Assembly: GCA_041397305.1 (NCBI GenBank)
Contig: JAWKWX010000002.1
Location: 310,001 to 374,000, forward strand
Direction: 5' to 3'
DNA from: TMP-24 sp041397305
GTDB taxonomy: Bacteria; Pseudomonadota; Alphaproteobacteria; Rhodobacterales; Rhodobacteraceae
DNA length: 64,000 nt
This document shows, in pieces, positions 42,965 through 51,546 of this stretch (its first letter is position 1; every line of letters begins with the position of its first letter). A model generated the notes under the pieces. That model made no database searches and had not been told where the DNA came from. It saw only the letters and a list, made by a program, of their open reading frames with translations. Position numbers and translations under genes: made by a program.

Positions 42965-43061
42965 GGGTCCGGGGCCTGCACCCTGCGACCGGGGCCTGCG
43001 GCCCTTCACATCCCGCGCGCGCTTGACTATAGGGGCCACTTGACCCGATGGAGCCCGTGAG

Positions 43062-43853
43062 ATGCAAGGCAGCGCCAACCTCAACCTGATGATCAAGGCC
43101 GCCCGCAAGGCAGGCCGGAGCCTCGTGAAGGATTTTCGCGAGGTCGAGAACCTGCAGGTCTCGCTGAAGGGTGCGGGCGACTTCGTCAGCCGTGCCGATG
43201 TGGCCGCCGAGAAGGTCATCAAGGACGAGCTGATGGGCGCCCGGCCGACCTATGGCTGGCTGGGGGAAGAAACCGGCGAGACCGACGGCCAGGACCCAAC
43301 GCGGCGCTGGATCGTCGATCCGCTCGACGGGACCACGAATTTCCTGCACGGCTTGCCCCACTGGGCCGTGTCGATCGCGCTGGAGCACAAGGGCGAAATC
43401 ACCTCGGCCGTGGTGTTCGATCCGGCGAAGGACGAGATGTACTGGGCCGAGAAGGGCCAGGGCGCCTGGATGAACGAGGCGCGCATCCGTGTCTCGGGTC
43501 GGCGGTCGATGCCGGAGGCGGTCTTTGCCACCGGCGTGCCGTTCGGCACGAAGAAGACCCTGCCCGCGACCCTGCGCGACCTGGCCCGCCTGATGCCCGC
43601 CTGTGCGGGCGTGCGGCGCTGGGGATCGGCGGCCCTGGACCTCGCCTATGTCGCGGCGGGGCGCTATGACGGCTACTGGGAACGCGAGCTTGGCGCCTGG
43701 GACATGGCGGCCGGGCTCTTGCTGGTGCGCGAGGCGGGGGGCTTTACCTCGGCCGTGCGCGAGGGGCGCGAGATTTTCGAAAGCGGTTCGGTGATCGCGG
43801 CGAACAGCGAACTGTTCGAGCCCCTGGCGGCCCTGTTGCGCGAACCGGCCTGA
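43062..43853 (+). CDS. suhB: Inositol-1-monophosphatase (SuhB-like)
   Basis: A 263-residue Mg-dependent phosphatase: WLGEETGET (metal site 1), WIVDPLDGTTNFLHG (metal site 2) and the C-terminal WERELGAWDMAAGLLLVREAGG with the conserved Trp-Asp pair. This is the SuhB type, which also acts as a modulator of rRNA transcription in E. coli; the HisN-type paralogue is at 8438. TTGACT..TATAGG at about 43023 is a possible promoter. It ends 5 bases before a GGGG...CCCC repeat. Confidence 0.9.
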   Translation: MQGSANLNLMIKAARKAGRSLVKDFREVENLQVSLKGAGDFVSRADVAAEKVIKDELMGARPTYGWLGEETGETDGQDPTRRWIVDPLDGTTNFLHGLPHWAVSIALEHKGEITSAVVFDPAKDEMYWAEKGQGAWMNEARIRVSGRRSMPEAVFATGVPFGTKKTLPATLRDLARLMPACAGVRRWGSAALDLAYVAAGRYDGYWERELGAWDMAAGLLLVREAGGFTSAVREGREIFESGSVIAANSELFEPLAALLREPA

Positions 43854-43864
43854 GCGGCAAGCGA

Positions 43865-43879
43865 GGGGTTTCAAACCCC
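43865..43879. repeat. Dispersed intergenic hairpin element
   Basis: GGGGTT-TCA-AACCCC forms a 6-bp stem, followed by a C-run and then GGGATATTTCCGAACGGAAG. It lies between the convergent suhB and GFA genes. The same layout (G-run/C-run hairpin, C-run, then A-T-rich ATATTT and GAAAG/GGAAG) recurs at 4424, 55016 and 62269. Confidence 0.55.
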
Positions 43880-43940
43880 CCGCACCCCCGTGGGATATTT
43901 CCGAACGGAAGAATGGGAGCGGTCGGCCTCTGGTCCGGCC

Positions 43941-44330
43941 TCAGGTCCGGTCGGAGGGATGGTTGACGCCGTCGCTCCACTTCACCTCGCCCAGATCGCG
44001 CGGGTTCAGCCCCTCGAGGCAAGCGGCGTTCACCCCGTATTCGTTCGGGTTCGAGCGGCGCTGATGATGAGTATAGATGCCGCAGACCGAGCAGAAATAA
44101 TGTTTCGCGGTCTTCGTACCCCATTGGTAAAGCGTGAGCTTGTCGGCACCCCGGATGACGCGCAGCCCGCCCAGCGGCGCCGTGACAGCGACCGCGCCCC
44201 GGCGGCGGCAGAAGCTGCAGTCGCAGCGGCGCGCGGTATCAAGGCCCGCGTCGGCAAGCGTCACCTCAAGCTCCACTGCGCCGCAATGGCAGGTCGCGCG
44301 ATGGGGGCGTGCGATCTTTGGCAGGGTCAT
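43941..44330 (-). CDS. GFA-family (CENP-V fold) protein
   Basis: A 129-residue zinc-binding protein. ATCHCGAVELEV and CDCSFCRRRGAV give the two zinc sites of the family, followed by FCSVCGIYTHHQ. The family name comes from glutathione-dependent formaldehyde-activating enzyme, but most members have no proven activity. Its ATG overlaps the rhomboid stop by 4 bases. Confidence 0.88.
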   Translation of the reverse strand: MTLPKIARPHRATCHCGAVELEVTLADAGLDTARRCDCSFCRRRGAVAVTAPLGGLRVIRGADKLTLYQWGTKTAKHYFCSVCGIYTHHQRRSNPNEYGVNAACLEGLNPRDLGEVKWSDGVNHPSDRT

Positions 44331-45067
44331 TTGCGGCGCCTCACGAGCGGGATGTTGGCGGGATTGTACTGAAGTTCGGCATGCGGCGGGCGCCCTCGGG
44401 TTTCACGCCACCAGCCGCCTGCGCCCCGCCGCGCCCATAGGGGCAGCGTCAGCGCGAGACCGGCAGCGAAGCCCGCCGCATGCGCCCAATAGGCGACGCC
44501 GCCTGCCTCGGTCGAATGGCCGAGGCCGCCCGCGATCTGGAAGGCGAACCACAGGCCGAGCATCACGAAGGCCGGGATCGAGAAGACCCGGAAGAAGATG
44601 ATGAAGATGATGAGGATATCGACGCGGGCGCGCGGGAAGAGCAGGAGATAGCCGCCCATCACCCCGGCGATGGCGCCCGAGGCGCCGACCATCGGCACGG
44701 TCGAACCCGGGTCGGGCAGGATCTGGCCGAAGGCCGCGGCGGTGCCGCAGGCAAGGTAGAATGCCGCAAAGCCCAAATGCCCCATCTGATCTTCGAGATT
44801 GTCGCCGAAGATCCACAGGAACAGCATGTTCCCTGCCAGATGCATGAATCCCGCATGCAGGAACATATGGGAGAAGAGCGCATGGAACTCGCCCCCTTCC
44901 GTCACTGCCGCCGGGAAGAGCGCCCAGTTCCGCAGGAAGAGGTTGCTGGCGACCTGACTGTCGGCAAACGACAGCTGATAGAGATACACCAGCACGTTCG
45001 CGAGGATGATCGCGTAGGTGACGAGGGGCGTTCGTTCGGACGGATTATGGTCGCGGATCGGGAACAT
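44327..45067 (-). CDS. Rhomboid family intramembrane serine protease
   Basis: A 246-residue membrane protein with about six hydrophobic helices. The catalytic Ser is in GASGAIAGVMG (about residue 130), the His in YWAHAAGFAAG, and HxxxN precursors appear as HLAGNMLFLWIFGD. The fold is the short bacterial form without an extra N-terminal domain. Substrates unknown. Co-transcribed with the GFA gene and divergent in no sense from putA, which ends 31 bases away. Confidence 0.9.
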   Translation of the reverse strand: MFPIRDHNPSERTPLVTYAIILANVLVYLYQLSFADSQVASNLFLRNWALFPAAVTEGGEFHALFSHMFLHAGFMHLAGNMLFLWIFGDNLEDQMGHLGFAAFYLACGTAAAFGQILPDPGSTVPMVGASGAIAGVMGGYLLLFPRARVDILIIFIIFFRVFSIPAFVMLGLWFAFQIAGGLGHSTEAGGVAYWAHAAGFAAGLALTLPLWARRGAGGWWRETRGRPPHAELQYNPANIPLVRRRK

Positions 45068-45098
45068 GGGGCGACCGTTCCCGATCCGCGGAGGTTCG

Positions 45099-48000
45099 TC
45101 AAGCCTCGCCGGCTTCGGCCAGAAGGGCGGCGTTGCCGCCCGAGGCGGTGGTGTCGATGCAGAGATGCCGCGCTTCCGTCACATGGCCCCGGTCGGGCAG
45201 ACCGGTGATCAGGGGCAGGATCGGCCCCTTGCGGGCGGCAAGCGCCTGGACAAGCGCCCGCGCCTCGGCCTCAGGCCCCCACCAGAGCACGCCGGAGAAG
45301 CCGTCGAGCGTGGTCAGGACCTCGGCCGGGAGGCGACCGGCGGCTTCCACCGCGATGCCGCCGAGGGCGCGGACCTTCGCCGCCTGATCGCGGGCCGCGT
45401 CTGACCCCGGCCCGAGACAAAGCAGAGGCGCGCGGGGATGAAGCGAAAGGCGGTTCGATTCGCCGGTCGGGCCAGGCAGCGCCTCTTCGGAAAGCGTGGC
45501 GTGCCTCGCGGCGGCATGGAGCGACTTGCTGAGCCCGTCTGGATTGACCGCCGCGCCGGTGGCCTCGGTCGCGGTCAGGGCGCGGTTCGCGGCGAAACGG
45601 GCGAGATAATCCGGCCCACCTGCCTTTGGCCCGGTGCCCGACAGTCCCTCGCCGCCGAAAGGCTGGGAGCCGACGACCGCGCCGATCTGGTTGCGGTTGA
45701 CGTAGATATTGCCGACGCGCAGCGCCTCGCACACTTCCTGCACGCGGTTGTCGATCCGGGTATGCAGGCCAAAGGTCAGGCCGTAGCCGGTGGCGTTGAT
45801 CGCATCGACGATCTTCGGCAATTCCTCCGACCGGAAGGTCGCGACATGCAGGACAGGCCCGAAGATCTCGCGCTTCAGGTCGGCGATGCCTTTCACCCTG
45901 ATCACCGCGGGCGCGATGAAATGGCCGTCCTTCGGGCGGGACAACTGGCGCAAAAGCCGCCCCTCGCGCCGCGCGGTTTCCACATGGGCGCGGATGCCCG
46001 CCTCGGCCTCGCTGTCGATCACCGGGCCGACGTCGGTCGAAAGCAGCCAGGGATCGCCGAGTTTCAGTTCCTCCATCGCGCCGTAGAGCATTTCCAGGAA
46101 ATGCGGGGCGATATCTTCCTGCACATAGAGGCAGCGGAGCGCGGAACAGCGCTGGCCCGCCGACTGGAAGGCGGAGGCGATGACATCGCGCACCGCCTGT
46201 TCGGGGAGCGCGGTCGAGTCGACGATCATCGCGTTCAGTCCGCCGGTTTCGGCGATGAGCGGCGCACCCGGCGCGAGGTGTCTGGCCATCGCCTTGCGGA
46301 TCAGAAGCGCGGTTTCGGTCGAGCCGGTAAAGCAGACACCCGCGACGCGCGGATCGGACGTGAGCGCCGCGCCAACGGTCGCACCGTCGCCGGGCAGGAG
46401 CTGAAGCGCGGCGACCGGTACGCCCGCCTTGTGGAGAAGCGAGACGGCATAGGCGGCGATGAGCGGGGTCTGTTCTGCCGGTTTCGCCAAGACGCCATTG
46501 CCCATCGCCAGCGCGGCCGCGATCTGGCCGGTGAAGATCGCCAGCGGAAAGTTCCAGGGGCTGATGCAGGTGAAGATGCCCGCCGGGTCCTTCGCCTCGG
46601 TGAGCGAGCGGGCAGCATAGTAGCGCAGGAAGTCCACCGCCTCTCGCAGTTCGCTGACCGCGTCAGCGAGCGTCTTGCCCGCCTCCCGTGCCAGAAGCGT
46701 GAAGAGGAGGCCGAAATTCTCCTCATAAAGGTCGGCGGCGCGGTTCAGGATCCGGGCGCGCTGGGCGACCGGTGCGGACCAGACTTTCGCGGCGCCAAGG
46801 GCGGTCTGCACATCCGCGGGGCCTGCATCGGTGACCTTGCCGATATGCTTGCCCGTCGCCGGGTCGGCGACACGGCGGACCGGCAGGCCGATGACGTGGC
46901 CCGCGATGATCGGGTCGGCGATGAATTCCTCCGCTGCGTGCTGGTCCCGCGCCTGGTCGATGAGTGCGAGCGTTCCAGCATCGGTCAGGTCGAAACCCCT
47001 GGAGTTGGTGCGTTCGGGTGCGAAAAGCTCCGGCCCCTTGCGGATCGCCTTGTTGGCGATGTTCGGCAGTGCCGTTTCGATCTGGGTGACCGGGCATTGT
47101 GCAACGATTTCGGGCGCCACGTCGAGATCGACAATCTTGTGAACGAACGAGGAGTTGGCGCCGTTTTCCAGAAGCCTGCGCACCAGATAGGCCAGCAGGT
47201 CGCGGTGCGCGCCCACGGGCGCATAGATGCGGCAGCGGGTGCCATTGGCGCGGTGGACGATGTCATGCAGCCGCTCGCCCATGCCATGCAGGCGCTGGAA
47301 CTCGAAGGCCTGGCCGGGTTTCACCATGTCGAGGATCGCGGCGACCGTATGAGCGTTGTGCGTGGCGAACTGCGGGTAGATCCGGTCGGTCATGCCGAGG
47401 AGTTTCCTGGCATTGGCGATGTAGGACACATCCGTCGCCTCTTTCCGGGTGAAGACCGGGAAATCGGTCAGGCCCAGGACCTGGGCGCGCTTCACCTCGG
47501 CATCCCAATAGGCACCCTTCACCAGGCGGATCATGATCTTGCGGTCGAGCCTGACGGCAAGATCGTGAAGCCAGTCGATCACCGCGCCCGCGCGGCGGCC
47601 GTAAGCCTGCACGACGATGCCGAACCCGTCCCAGCCCTTCAGCGCCGGGTCGGAGAGGACCGCCTCGATGACCTTCAGCGACAGGGTCAGCCGGTCGGCC
47701 TCTTCCGCGTCGATGTTGAAGCCCATGCGGGCGCCAGCGGCCTTGCGGGCAAGCTCGCGCACGACCGGCACCAGTTCGGCCATCACGCGGGCTTCCTGCG
47801 CCACTTCATAGCGGGGGTGAAGCGCCGAAAGCTTCACCGATATGCCGGGGTTGGTGCCGATATCCTCGCGGTCGCAGGCCGAGGCGATGGCGTCGATGGC
47901 GAGCCCGTAGGCCGTCGCGTAACGTTGGGCGTCATTGGCGGTCTTCGCTGCCTCGCCCAGCATGTCGTAGGAATAGGTATAGCCTTGTGTCTCCATCTCC

Positions 48001-48575
48001 TCGGCGCGGATCATCGCCGACTTGATCGTCTCGCCCAGCACGAATTGCTTGCCCATCTCCTTCATCGCCCGCTGCACCGCCTTGCGGATCACCGGCTCGC
48101 CCAGGCGCCGGATCGCGGCGCGCAGATGGCCCGCGACGCCCGGTTCCTTCTCCTCCAGCACCTTGCCGGTCAGGAGAAGCGCCCAGGTCGACGCATTGAC
48201 GAGTGGCGAGGACGACTGGCCGAGATGCTTGCCCCAGTCCGACGGCGCGATCTTGTCCTCGATCAGCGCATCCATCGTGTCGGCGTCCGGCACGCGCAGG
48301 AGCGCCTCGGCAAGACACATGAGCGCGATGCCCTCCTCGGTCGAAAGGCCGTATTCGGCGAGGAAAACTTCCATGAGCCCCGGCCGAACATCGGCGCGGA
48401 TCTTCGTGACGAGATCGGCGCCGGCGGCGGCAATCCGCGCCCGGTCGCCCGCGTCAAGCCCGACTGCGGCGATCAGCCGGGTCAGCAGGGCGGCTTCGTT
48501 CTGAAGGGTTCCGGCCTCGATGGACTGCCAGAGGCGCTCGGTATGGTCGATTTGGGCGGATTGGTCGGCGGGCAT
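45099..48575 (-). CDS. putA: Bifunctional proline dehydrogenase / glutamate semialdehyde dehydrogenase
   Basis: A 1158-residue PutA. The FAD-binding proline dehydrogenase barrel covers roughly residues 100-480 (MGFNIDAEEADRLTLSL, VKGAYWDAEVKRAQ); the aldehyde dehydrogenase domain covers about 560-1000 with the nucleophile in AGQRCSALRCLYV and FTGSTETALLIRKAMARHLA for NAD binding; a C-terminal tail follows. There is no N-terminal ribbon-helix-helix domain, so this PutA cannot repress its own promoter; the Lrp-type gene opposite fills that role. It converts proline to glutamate in two coupled steps at the membrane. Confidence 0.97.
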   Translation of the reverse strand: MPADQSAQIDHTERLWQSIEAGTLQNEAALLTRLIAAVGLDAGDRARIAAAGADLVTKIRADVRPGLMEVFLAEYGLSTEEGIALMCLAEALLRVPDADTMDALIEDKIAPSDWGKHLGQSSSPLVNASTWALLLTGKVLEEKEPGVAGHLRAAIRRLGEPVIRKAVQRAMKEMGKQFVLGETIKSAMIRAEEMETQGYTYSYDMLGEAAKTANDAQRYATAYGLAIDAIASACDREDIGTNPGISVKLSALHPRYEVAQEARVMAELVPVVRELARKAAGARMGFNIDAEEADRLTLSLKVIEAVLSDPALKGWDGFGIVVQAYGRRAGAVIDWLHDLAVRLDRKIMIRLVKGAYWDAEVKRAQVLGLTDFPVFTRKEATDVSYIANARKLLGMTDRIYPQFATHNAHTVAAILDMVKPGQAFEFQRLHGMGERLHDIVHRANGTRCRIYAPVGAHRDLLAYLVRRLLENGANSSFVHKIVDLDVAPEIVAQCPVTQIETALPNIANKAIRKGPELFAPERTNSRGFDLTDAGTLALIDQARDQHAAEEFIADPIIAGHVIGLPVRRVADPATGKHIGKVTDAGPADVQTALGAAKVWSAPVAQRARILNRAADLYEENFGLLFTLLAREAGKTLADAVSELREAVDFLRYYAARSLTEAKDPAGIFTCISPWNFPLAIFTGQIAAALAMGNGVLAKPAEQTPLIAAYAVSLLHKAGVPVAALQLLPGDGATVGAALTSDPRVAGVCFTGSTETALLIRKAMARHLAPGAPLIAETGGLNAMIVDSTALPEQAVRDVIASAFQSAGQRCSALRCLYVQEDIAPHFLEMLYGAMEELKLGDPWLLSTDVGPVIDSEAEAGIRAHVETARREGRLLRQLSRPKDGHFIAPAVIRVKGIADLKREIFGPVLHVATFRSEELPKIVDAINATGYGLTFGLHTRIDNRVQEVCEALRVGNIYVNRNQIGAVVGSQPFGGEGLSGTGPKAGGPDYLARFAANRALTATEATGAAVNPDGLSKSLHAAARHATLSEEALPGPTGESNRLSLHPRAPLLCLGPGSDAARDQAAKVRALGGIAVEAAGRLPAEVLTTLDGFSGVLWWGPEAEARALVQALAARKGPILPLITGLPDRGHVTEARHLCIDTTASGGNAALLAEAGEA

Positions 48576-48672
48576 GGGGAAATCTCCTGATTTGGCCCAT
48601 GATACAGGTTGTCACGAAGTCGTTTCACCCATATTTCTGGAGAATGAAGGTAATTCGTCCATTCGAGGGGCA
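48576..48672. promoter_or_regulatory. Divergent putA/putR promoter region
   Basis: A 97-bp AT-richer gap contains ACGAAGTCGT and ATTTCTGGAGAAT, both partly symmetric, where an Lrp-type activator could bind. Proline-responsive PutR activators in alphaproteobacteria work from such shared gaps. The exact sites cannot be fixed by eye. Confidence 0.4.
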
Positions 48673-49143
48673 ATGAGCAGTCCGACACAGGTTCCTGACC
48701 TCGACCGGTTCGATCAGGCGATCCTGCGGGCGCTTTCGGGCGAGGGCAGGATGACGATGACCGAGCTTGCCCGCAAGATCGGTCTGACCAAGACGCCCGC
48801 CCAGGCACGCGTGAAGCGGCTGGAGGAGATGGGGGTCATTGCGGGCTATCGCGCTGTCCTCAGCCCGATCCGCATGGGCCTGGCCCATGTGGCCTTCGTC
48901 GAGGTGCGGCTTTCGGACACGCGCGAGGCCGCGTTGCAGGCTTTCAACCGCGCGGTTCGTGCGGTGCCCGAGATCGAGGAATGCCATATGATGGCATCCT
49001 CCTTCGATTACCTGCTGAAGGTCCGGACCGGCGACATCCAGGACTATCGCCGCATCCTTGGCGAGCGCATCTCGACCCTGCCGCATGTCGCCTCGACCTC
49101 GACCTTCGTGGCGATGGAGGCGGTGAAGGAGACGGGGCTCTAG
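48673..49143 (+). CDS. putR: Lrp/AsnC family proline-dependent activator of putA
   Basis: A 156-residue AsnC-type regulator: HTH at residues 15-60 (FDQAILRALSGEGRMTMTELA ... TPAQARVKRLEEM) and the RAM domain ending EECHMMASSFDYLLKVRTG. The ATG at 48673 has GAGGGG a few bases before it; an upstream in-frame ATG at 48520 lies inside putA and is rejected. Divergent placement beside putA is the usual arrangement for PutR in this group. Confidence 0.9.
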   Translation: MSSPTQVPDLDRFDQAILRALSGEGRMTMTELARKIGLTKTPAQARVKRLEEMGVIAGYRAVLSPIRMGLAHVAFVEVRLSDTREAALQAFNRAVRAVPEIEECHMMASSFDYLLKVRTGDIQDYRRILGERISTLPHVASTSTFVAMEAVKETGL

Positions 49144-49303
49144 GGCCGCCCCAACAGGCCTTCAGACTGAGCGAAGCGGCCCGGCGGGGCGATGCGGGGC
49201 CAAGCCGGACTCTCCGAGGCGCGGGATACGCGCGCCCTTCTGCCACTTGGCCGTCAGGGCGCCTTTCATCCGCGCACGGCCTTCAGTATGGTCGCGCCCG
49301 GCC

Positions 49304-49389
49304 GCCCGCGTGGTGAAATGGTAGACACAGGGGACTTAAAATCCCCAGGCCGGAAGGTCGTGCCGGTTCAAGTCCGGCCGCGGGCACCA
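49304..49389 (+). tRNA. tRNA-Leu (anticodon UAA)
   Basis: A type II tRNA with acceptor GCCCGCG/CGCGGGC, D arm TGGTGAAATGGTAGACAC, anticodon loop ACTTAAAAT (anticodon TAA), a long variable arm AGGCCGG...CGTGCCGG and T arm GTTCAAG; CCA is encoded (49387-49389). All arms pair. Confidence 0.95.
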
Positions 49390-49504
49390 AGAATCGTGGA
49401 TGGCACTCGCATCGTGCCGGGACGCGGCGGACGGTCGGGCGTCGACCCTTCCGCACGGTGGCTCCGGCTGCTAGACCGAAGCGGATGACACAGCGAGGCG
49501 CGAC

Positions 49505-49831
49505 ATGATCCTGTTTGGCATTCCTACCTGCGACAGTTGCAAGAAGGCCCTGAAGGCGCTTGAGGCCTCGGGCCGGGAGGTGACGTTCCGCGATGTGCGC
49601 GCGGCGCCCCTGTCGGAGACGGAAATCGCGGAAATCGTGCGGGAGTTCGGCGACCGGGTGATCAACAGGCAATCGACGACCTATCGCGGCTTTTCCGATT
49701 TCCTGAAATTGTCGGAACCCGAGGCGCAGATCGCGGCGCAGCCCACGGTGATGAAGCGCCCGGTCATCCGCGATGGCGACAGCTGGCACCTGGGTTGGGA
49801 CGACGATGTTCAGGCCGCCCTGCTGGGGTGA
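49505..49831 (+). CDS. ArsC/Spx-family thioredoxin-like protein
   Basis: A 108-residue protein. MILFGIPTCDSCKKALKALEASG gives the CxxC (Cys-Asp-Ser-Cys) of the Spx/YffB branch, and FRDVRAAPLSETEIAE and IRDGDSWHLGW follow the ArsC fold. With two cysteines rather than the single catalytic one, a regulatory or general reductase role (YffB-like) is more likely than arsenate reduction. Monocistronic between tRNA-Leu and a terminator. Confidence 0.82.
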   Translation: MILFGIPTCDSCKKALKALEASGREVTFRDVRAAPLSETEIAEIVREFGDRVINRQSTTYRGFSDFLKLSEPEAQIAAQPTVMKRPVIRDGDSWHLGWDDDVQAALLG

Positions 49832-49845
49832 GGTTCAAGAACAAA

Positions 49846-49865
49846 GCGGCCCCCGAAGGGGCCGC
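49846..49865. terminator. Bidirectional terminator hairpin
   Basis: GCGGCCCC (49846-49853) and GGGGCCGC (49858-49865) make a perfect 8-bp stem with loop CGAA, preceded by AACAAA on the plus strand. It lies between the convergent ArsC-like and cold-shock genes. Confidence 0.7.
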
Positions 49866-49888
49866 CGATACAGTGCCCTGATGCTGGG

Positions 49889-50095
49889 TCAGAGAAGTTT
49901 CAGATCGCTTGCCGAGGAACGGCCGTCCCGGCCCGCCTGCAGTTCATAGGCGATCTTCTGATTGTCGTTGAGGCTTTTCAGCCCCGCCCGTTCGACCGCC
50001 GAGATATGGACGAACACGTCCTTCCCGCCGTCATCGGGGGCAATGAAGCCATAGCCCTTCGTCGTGTTGAACCATTTTACGGTGCCGGTGGCCAT
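49889..50095 (-). CDS. cspA: Cold-shock protein
   Basis: A 68-residue CspA-family protein starting MATGTVKWFNTTKGYGFIAP with RNP motifs KGYGFI and VFVHISAV. The ATG at 50095 has a GAGGGAG site about 8 bases upstream; longer readings to 50212 add a region that reads as leader. A 5' untranslated leader of about 120 bases with several G-C stems precedes it, as in other cold-shock genes. Cytoplasmic RNA chaperone. Confidence 0.93.
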   Translation of the reverse strand: MATGTVKWFNTTKGYGFIAPDDGGKDVFVHISAVERAGLKSLNDNQKIAYELQAGRDGRSSASDLKLL

Positions 50096-50245
50096 CCCGT
50101 AGTCTCCCTCTTTGGTCTCCCCTCGCGCGATTGCCAGGGGCCGTGCAGCCAGGTCTTTCGGATCTTCCGGCTGCCCCAGTAAGAGGGAGGCGGTAGGAAA
50201 GTCTGCGGTCACGCGGGGGCGATGATCGCCGATTCCCTGAAAAAA

Positions 50246-50806
50246 TCAAGAAATTTGCGGAATCCGGCGCCCGGCCAGAAGGCTGTCAAGCGAAAAGCGA
50301 CCGGCACCGAGGAAAGTGAGAACCAGAAGGACCGCGACCCACATCAGCCGTTGATCGAGGATGAGCGCGCCGGAGGCCGCATCGAACCAGCGGCCCAGAT
50401 CGTCGCCGCCCACGCCATGGCCCCAGATATCGGTGAGGCTCTGCACGAGGATGAAGCCGATCATCCCGACGCTTGCCAGCCGCGTGAAGAGGCCAATGAG
50501 AAGGAGCAGCGGCAGGACAAGCTCTGCCAGCGTCCCCGCCGTGACGACCGCCCAATGAAAGACGGTCAGTTGAGAGGTGTCATAGCCGACCGCCTCGACC
50601 GCCTTGGGAAAGATCTGGATATAGGCACCGTCGGAGGGGAAGAGAAAGCCGAAGAGACCCTCGCCCAGCTTGGTGCGGGCGGAGTTCCAGAAATAGACCA
50701 GAAGCACCGCCGCAAAGGTGAAGCGGGCAAAAAGCGGCAAAGCTTCGGGTGCGAACCGCGCAGCACGAGCGGCGGCGCGGTCATACTGGGCAAGAAGGGC
50801 TTTCAT
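50246..50806 (-). CDS. DoxX family membrane protein, probable bufferin operon member (BufD)
   Basis: A 186-residue protein with four hydrophobic helices (LFARFTFAAVLLVYFWNSARTK and others) of the DoxX family, which in other contexts forms quinone- or thiosulfate-linked oxidoreductases. It is the last gene of the run from the DUF2282 precursor, coupled by a 4-base overlap to the DUF2063 gene. DoxX proteins are repeatedly found at the end of MNIO/bufferin operons, where a redox or export-related role is guessed but unproven. Confidence 0.82.
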   Translation of the reverse strand: MKALLAQYDRAAARAARFAPEALPLFARFTFAAVLLVYFWNSARTKLGEGLFGFLFPSDGAYIQIFPKAVEAVGYDTSQLTVFHWAVVTAGTLAELVLPLLLLIGLFTRLASVGMIGFILVQSLTDIWGHGVGGDDLGRWFDAASGALILDQRLMWVAVLLVLTFLGAGRFSLDSLLAGRRIPQIS

Positions 50807-51546
50807 GGGGCCTCCGGTTCGTCGATTGCGGTGATGGCGCCACCGGCCAGGAGGATGGCGAAAGTGGCGGTCAGATCGAATGTATCGCCGCGTTCCAGTG
50901 CGGCGCCGAAGGGTTCGCCCGCGATCAGTGCGGCGATGAAATCCCCCGCGCCTTTCGGCAGGAGCATCGGCTCGGGGTCGAAGTCCGGGCGGACGATCAA
51001 CACATCCTGCGCCTCGGCCTGCACAGGCGCAGGCGTGCCGCGCATGTTCGCGGACCAGATCGCATGGACAGGCCAGCGCGAGCGGATCAGGCGGACGGGG
51101 GGCGCGAAAGTCAGGCGCGATGCCATCAGCCTGTCGGGCGGCAGGGCCTGCAAGGTCTCGGGCGCAACCGGCGCGGCATCAGCCGCATGGTAGGAGCGGC
51201 GGAGCGCCAGTTCCAGACGCGCCATGTCAGGCAGATAGCCCAGATGCGCGACCGGCGGAAAGCCTTCCAGAAAGGCAGGCATCGCCTCGCCGTAGAACAT
51301 CAGGATGGGCGATGTCGGCGGATGGGCGCGCAGATGTTCGCGCGCCATCGGCGCGAAGAAATCCTCGCCCACCAGTTTCAGGATCGCCGGAAAGGCCTGC
51401 CGCAGCGCTTCGGTCAGGCTGACGGTGACATTGTTGCGATAGACGCCGAAACGGCGTGCGTCCACCCGGCCCTCGGGGTCGGTGATGCCGGGCGGGACGG
51501 GCAGGCGCGGATCGAGGATCGCGGCGCGAAAAGCGGACTGGTTCAT
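50803..51546 (-). CDS. DUF2063 partner protein of the MNIO enzyme (BufC-like)
   Basis: A 247-residue protein with the DUF2063 signature at the N terminus (RFGVYRNNVTVSLTEALRQAFPAILKLVGEDFF), the N-terminal helical domain of the MbnC/NGO1945-like family. Such proteins form complexes with DUF692 enzymes and help bind the precursor peptide leader. It overlaps both neighbours by 4 bases. Despite its old name as a DNA-binding domain protein, the operon says it is the MNIO partner. Confidence 0.88.
   Translation of the reverse strand: MNQSAFRAAILDPRLPVPPGITDPEGRVDARRFGVYRNNVTVSLTEALRQAFPAILKLVGEDFFAPMAREHLRAHPPTSPILMFYGEAMPAFLEGFPPVAHLGYLPDMARLELALRRSYHAADAAPVAPETLQALPPDRLMASRLTFAPPVRLIRSRWPVHAIWSANMRGTPAPVQAEAQDVLIVRPDFDPEPMLLPKGAGDFIAALIAGEPFGAALERGDTFDLTATFAILLAGGAITAIDEPEAP

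Noticed and set aside
45438..48590. A 1050-codon plus-strand open frame over putA
   Set aside because: Antisense shadow of PutA; no recognisable domain.
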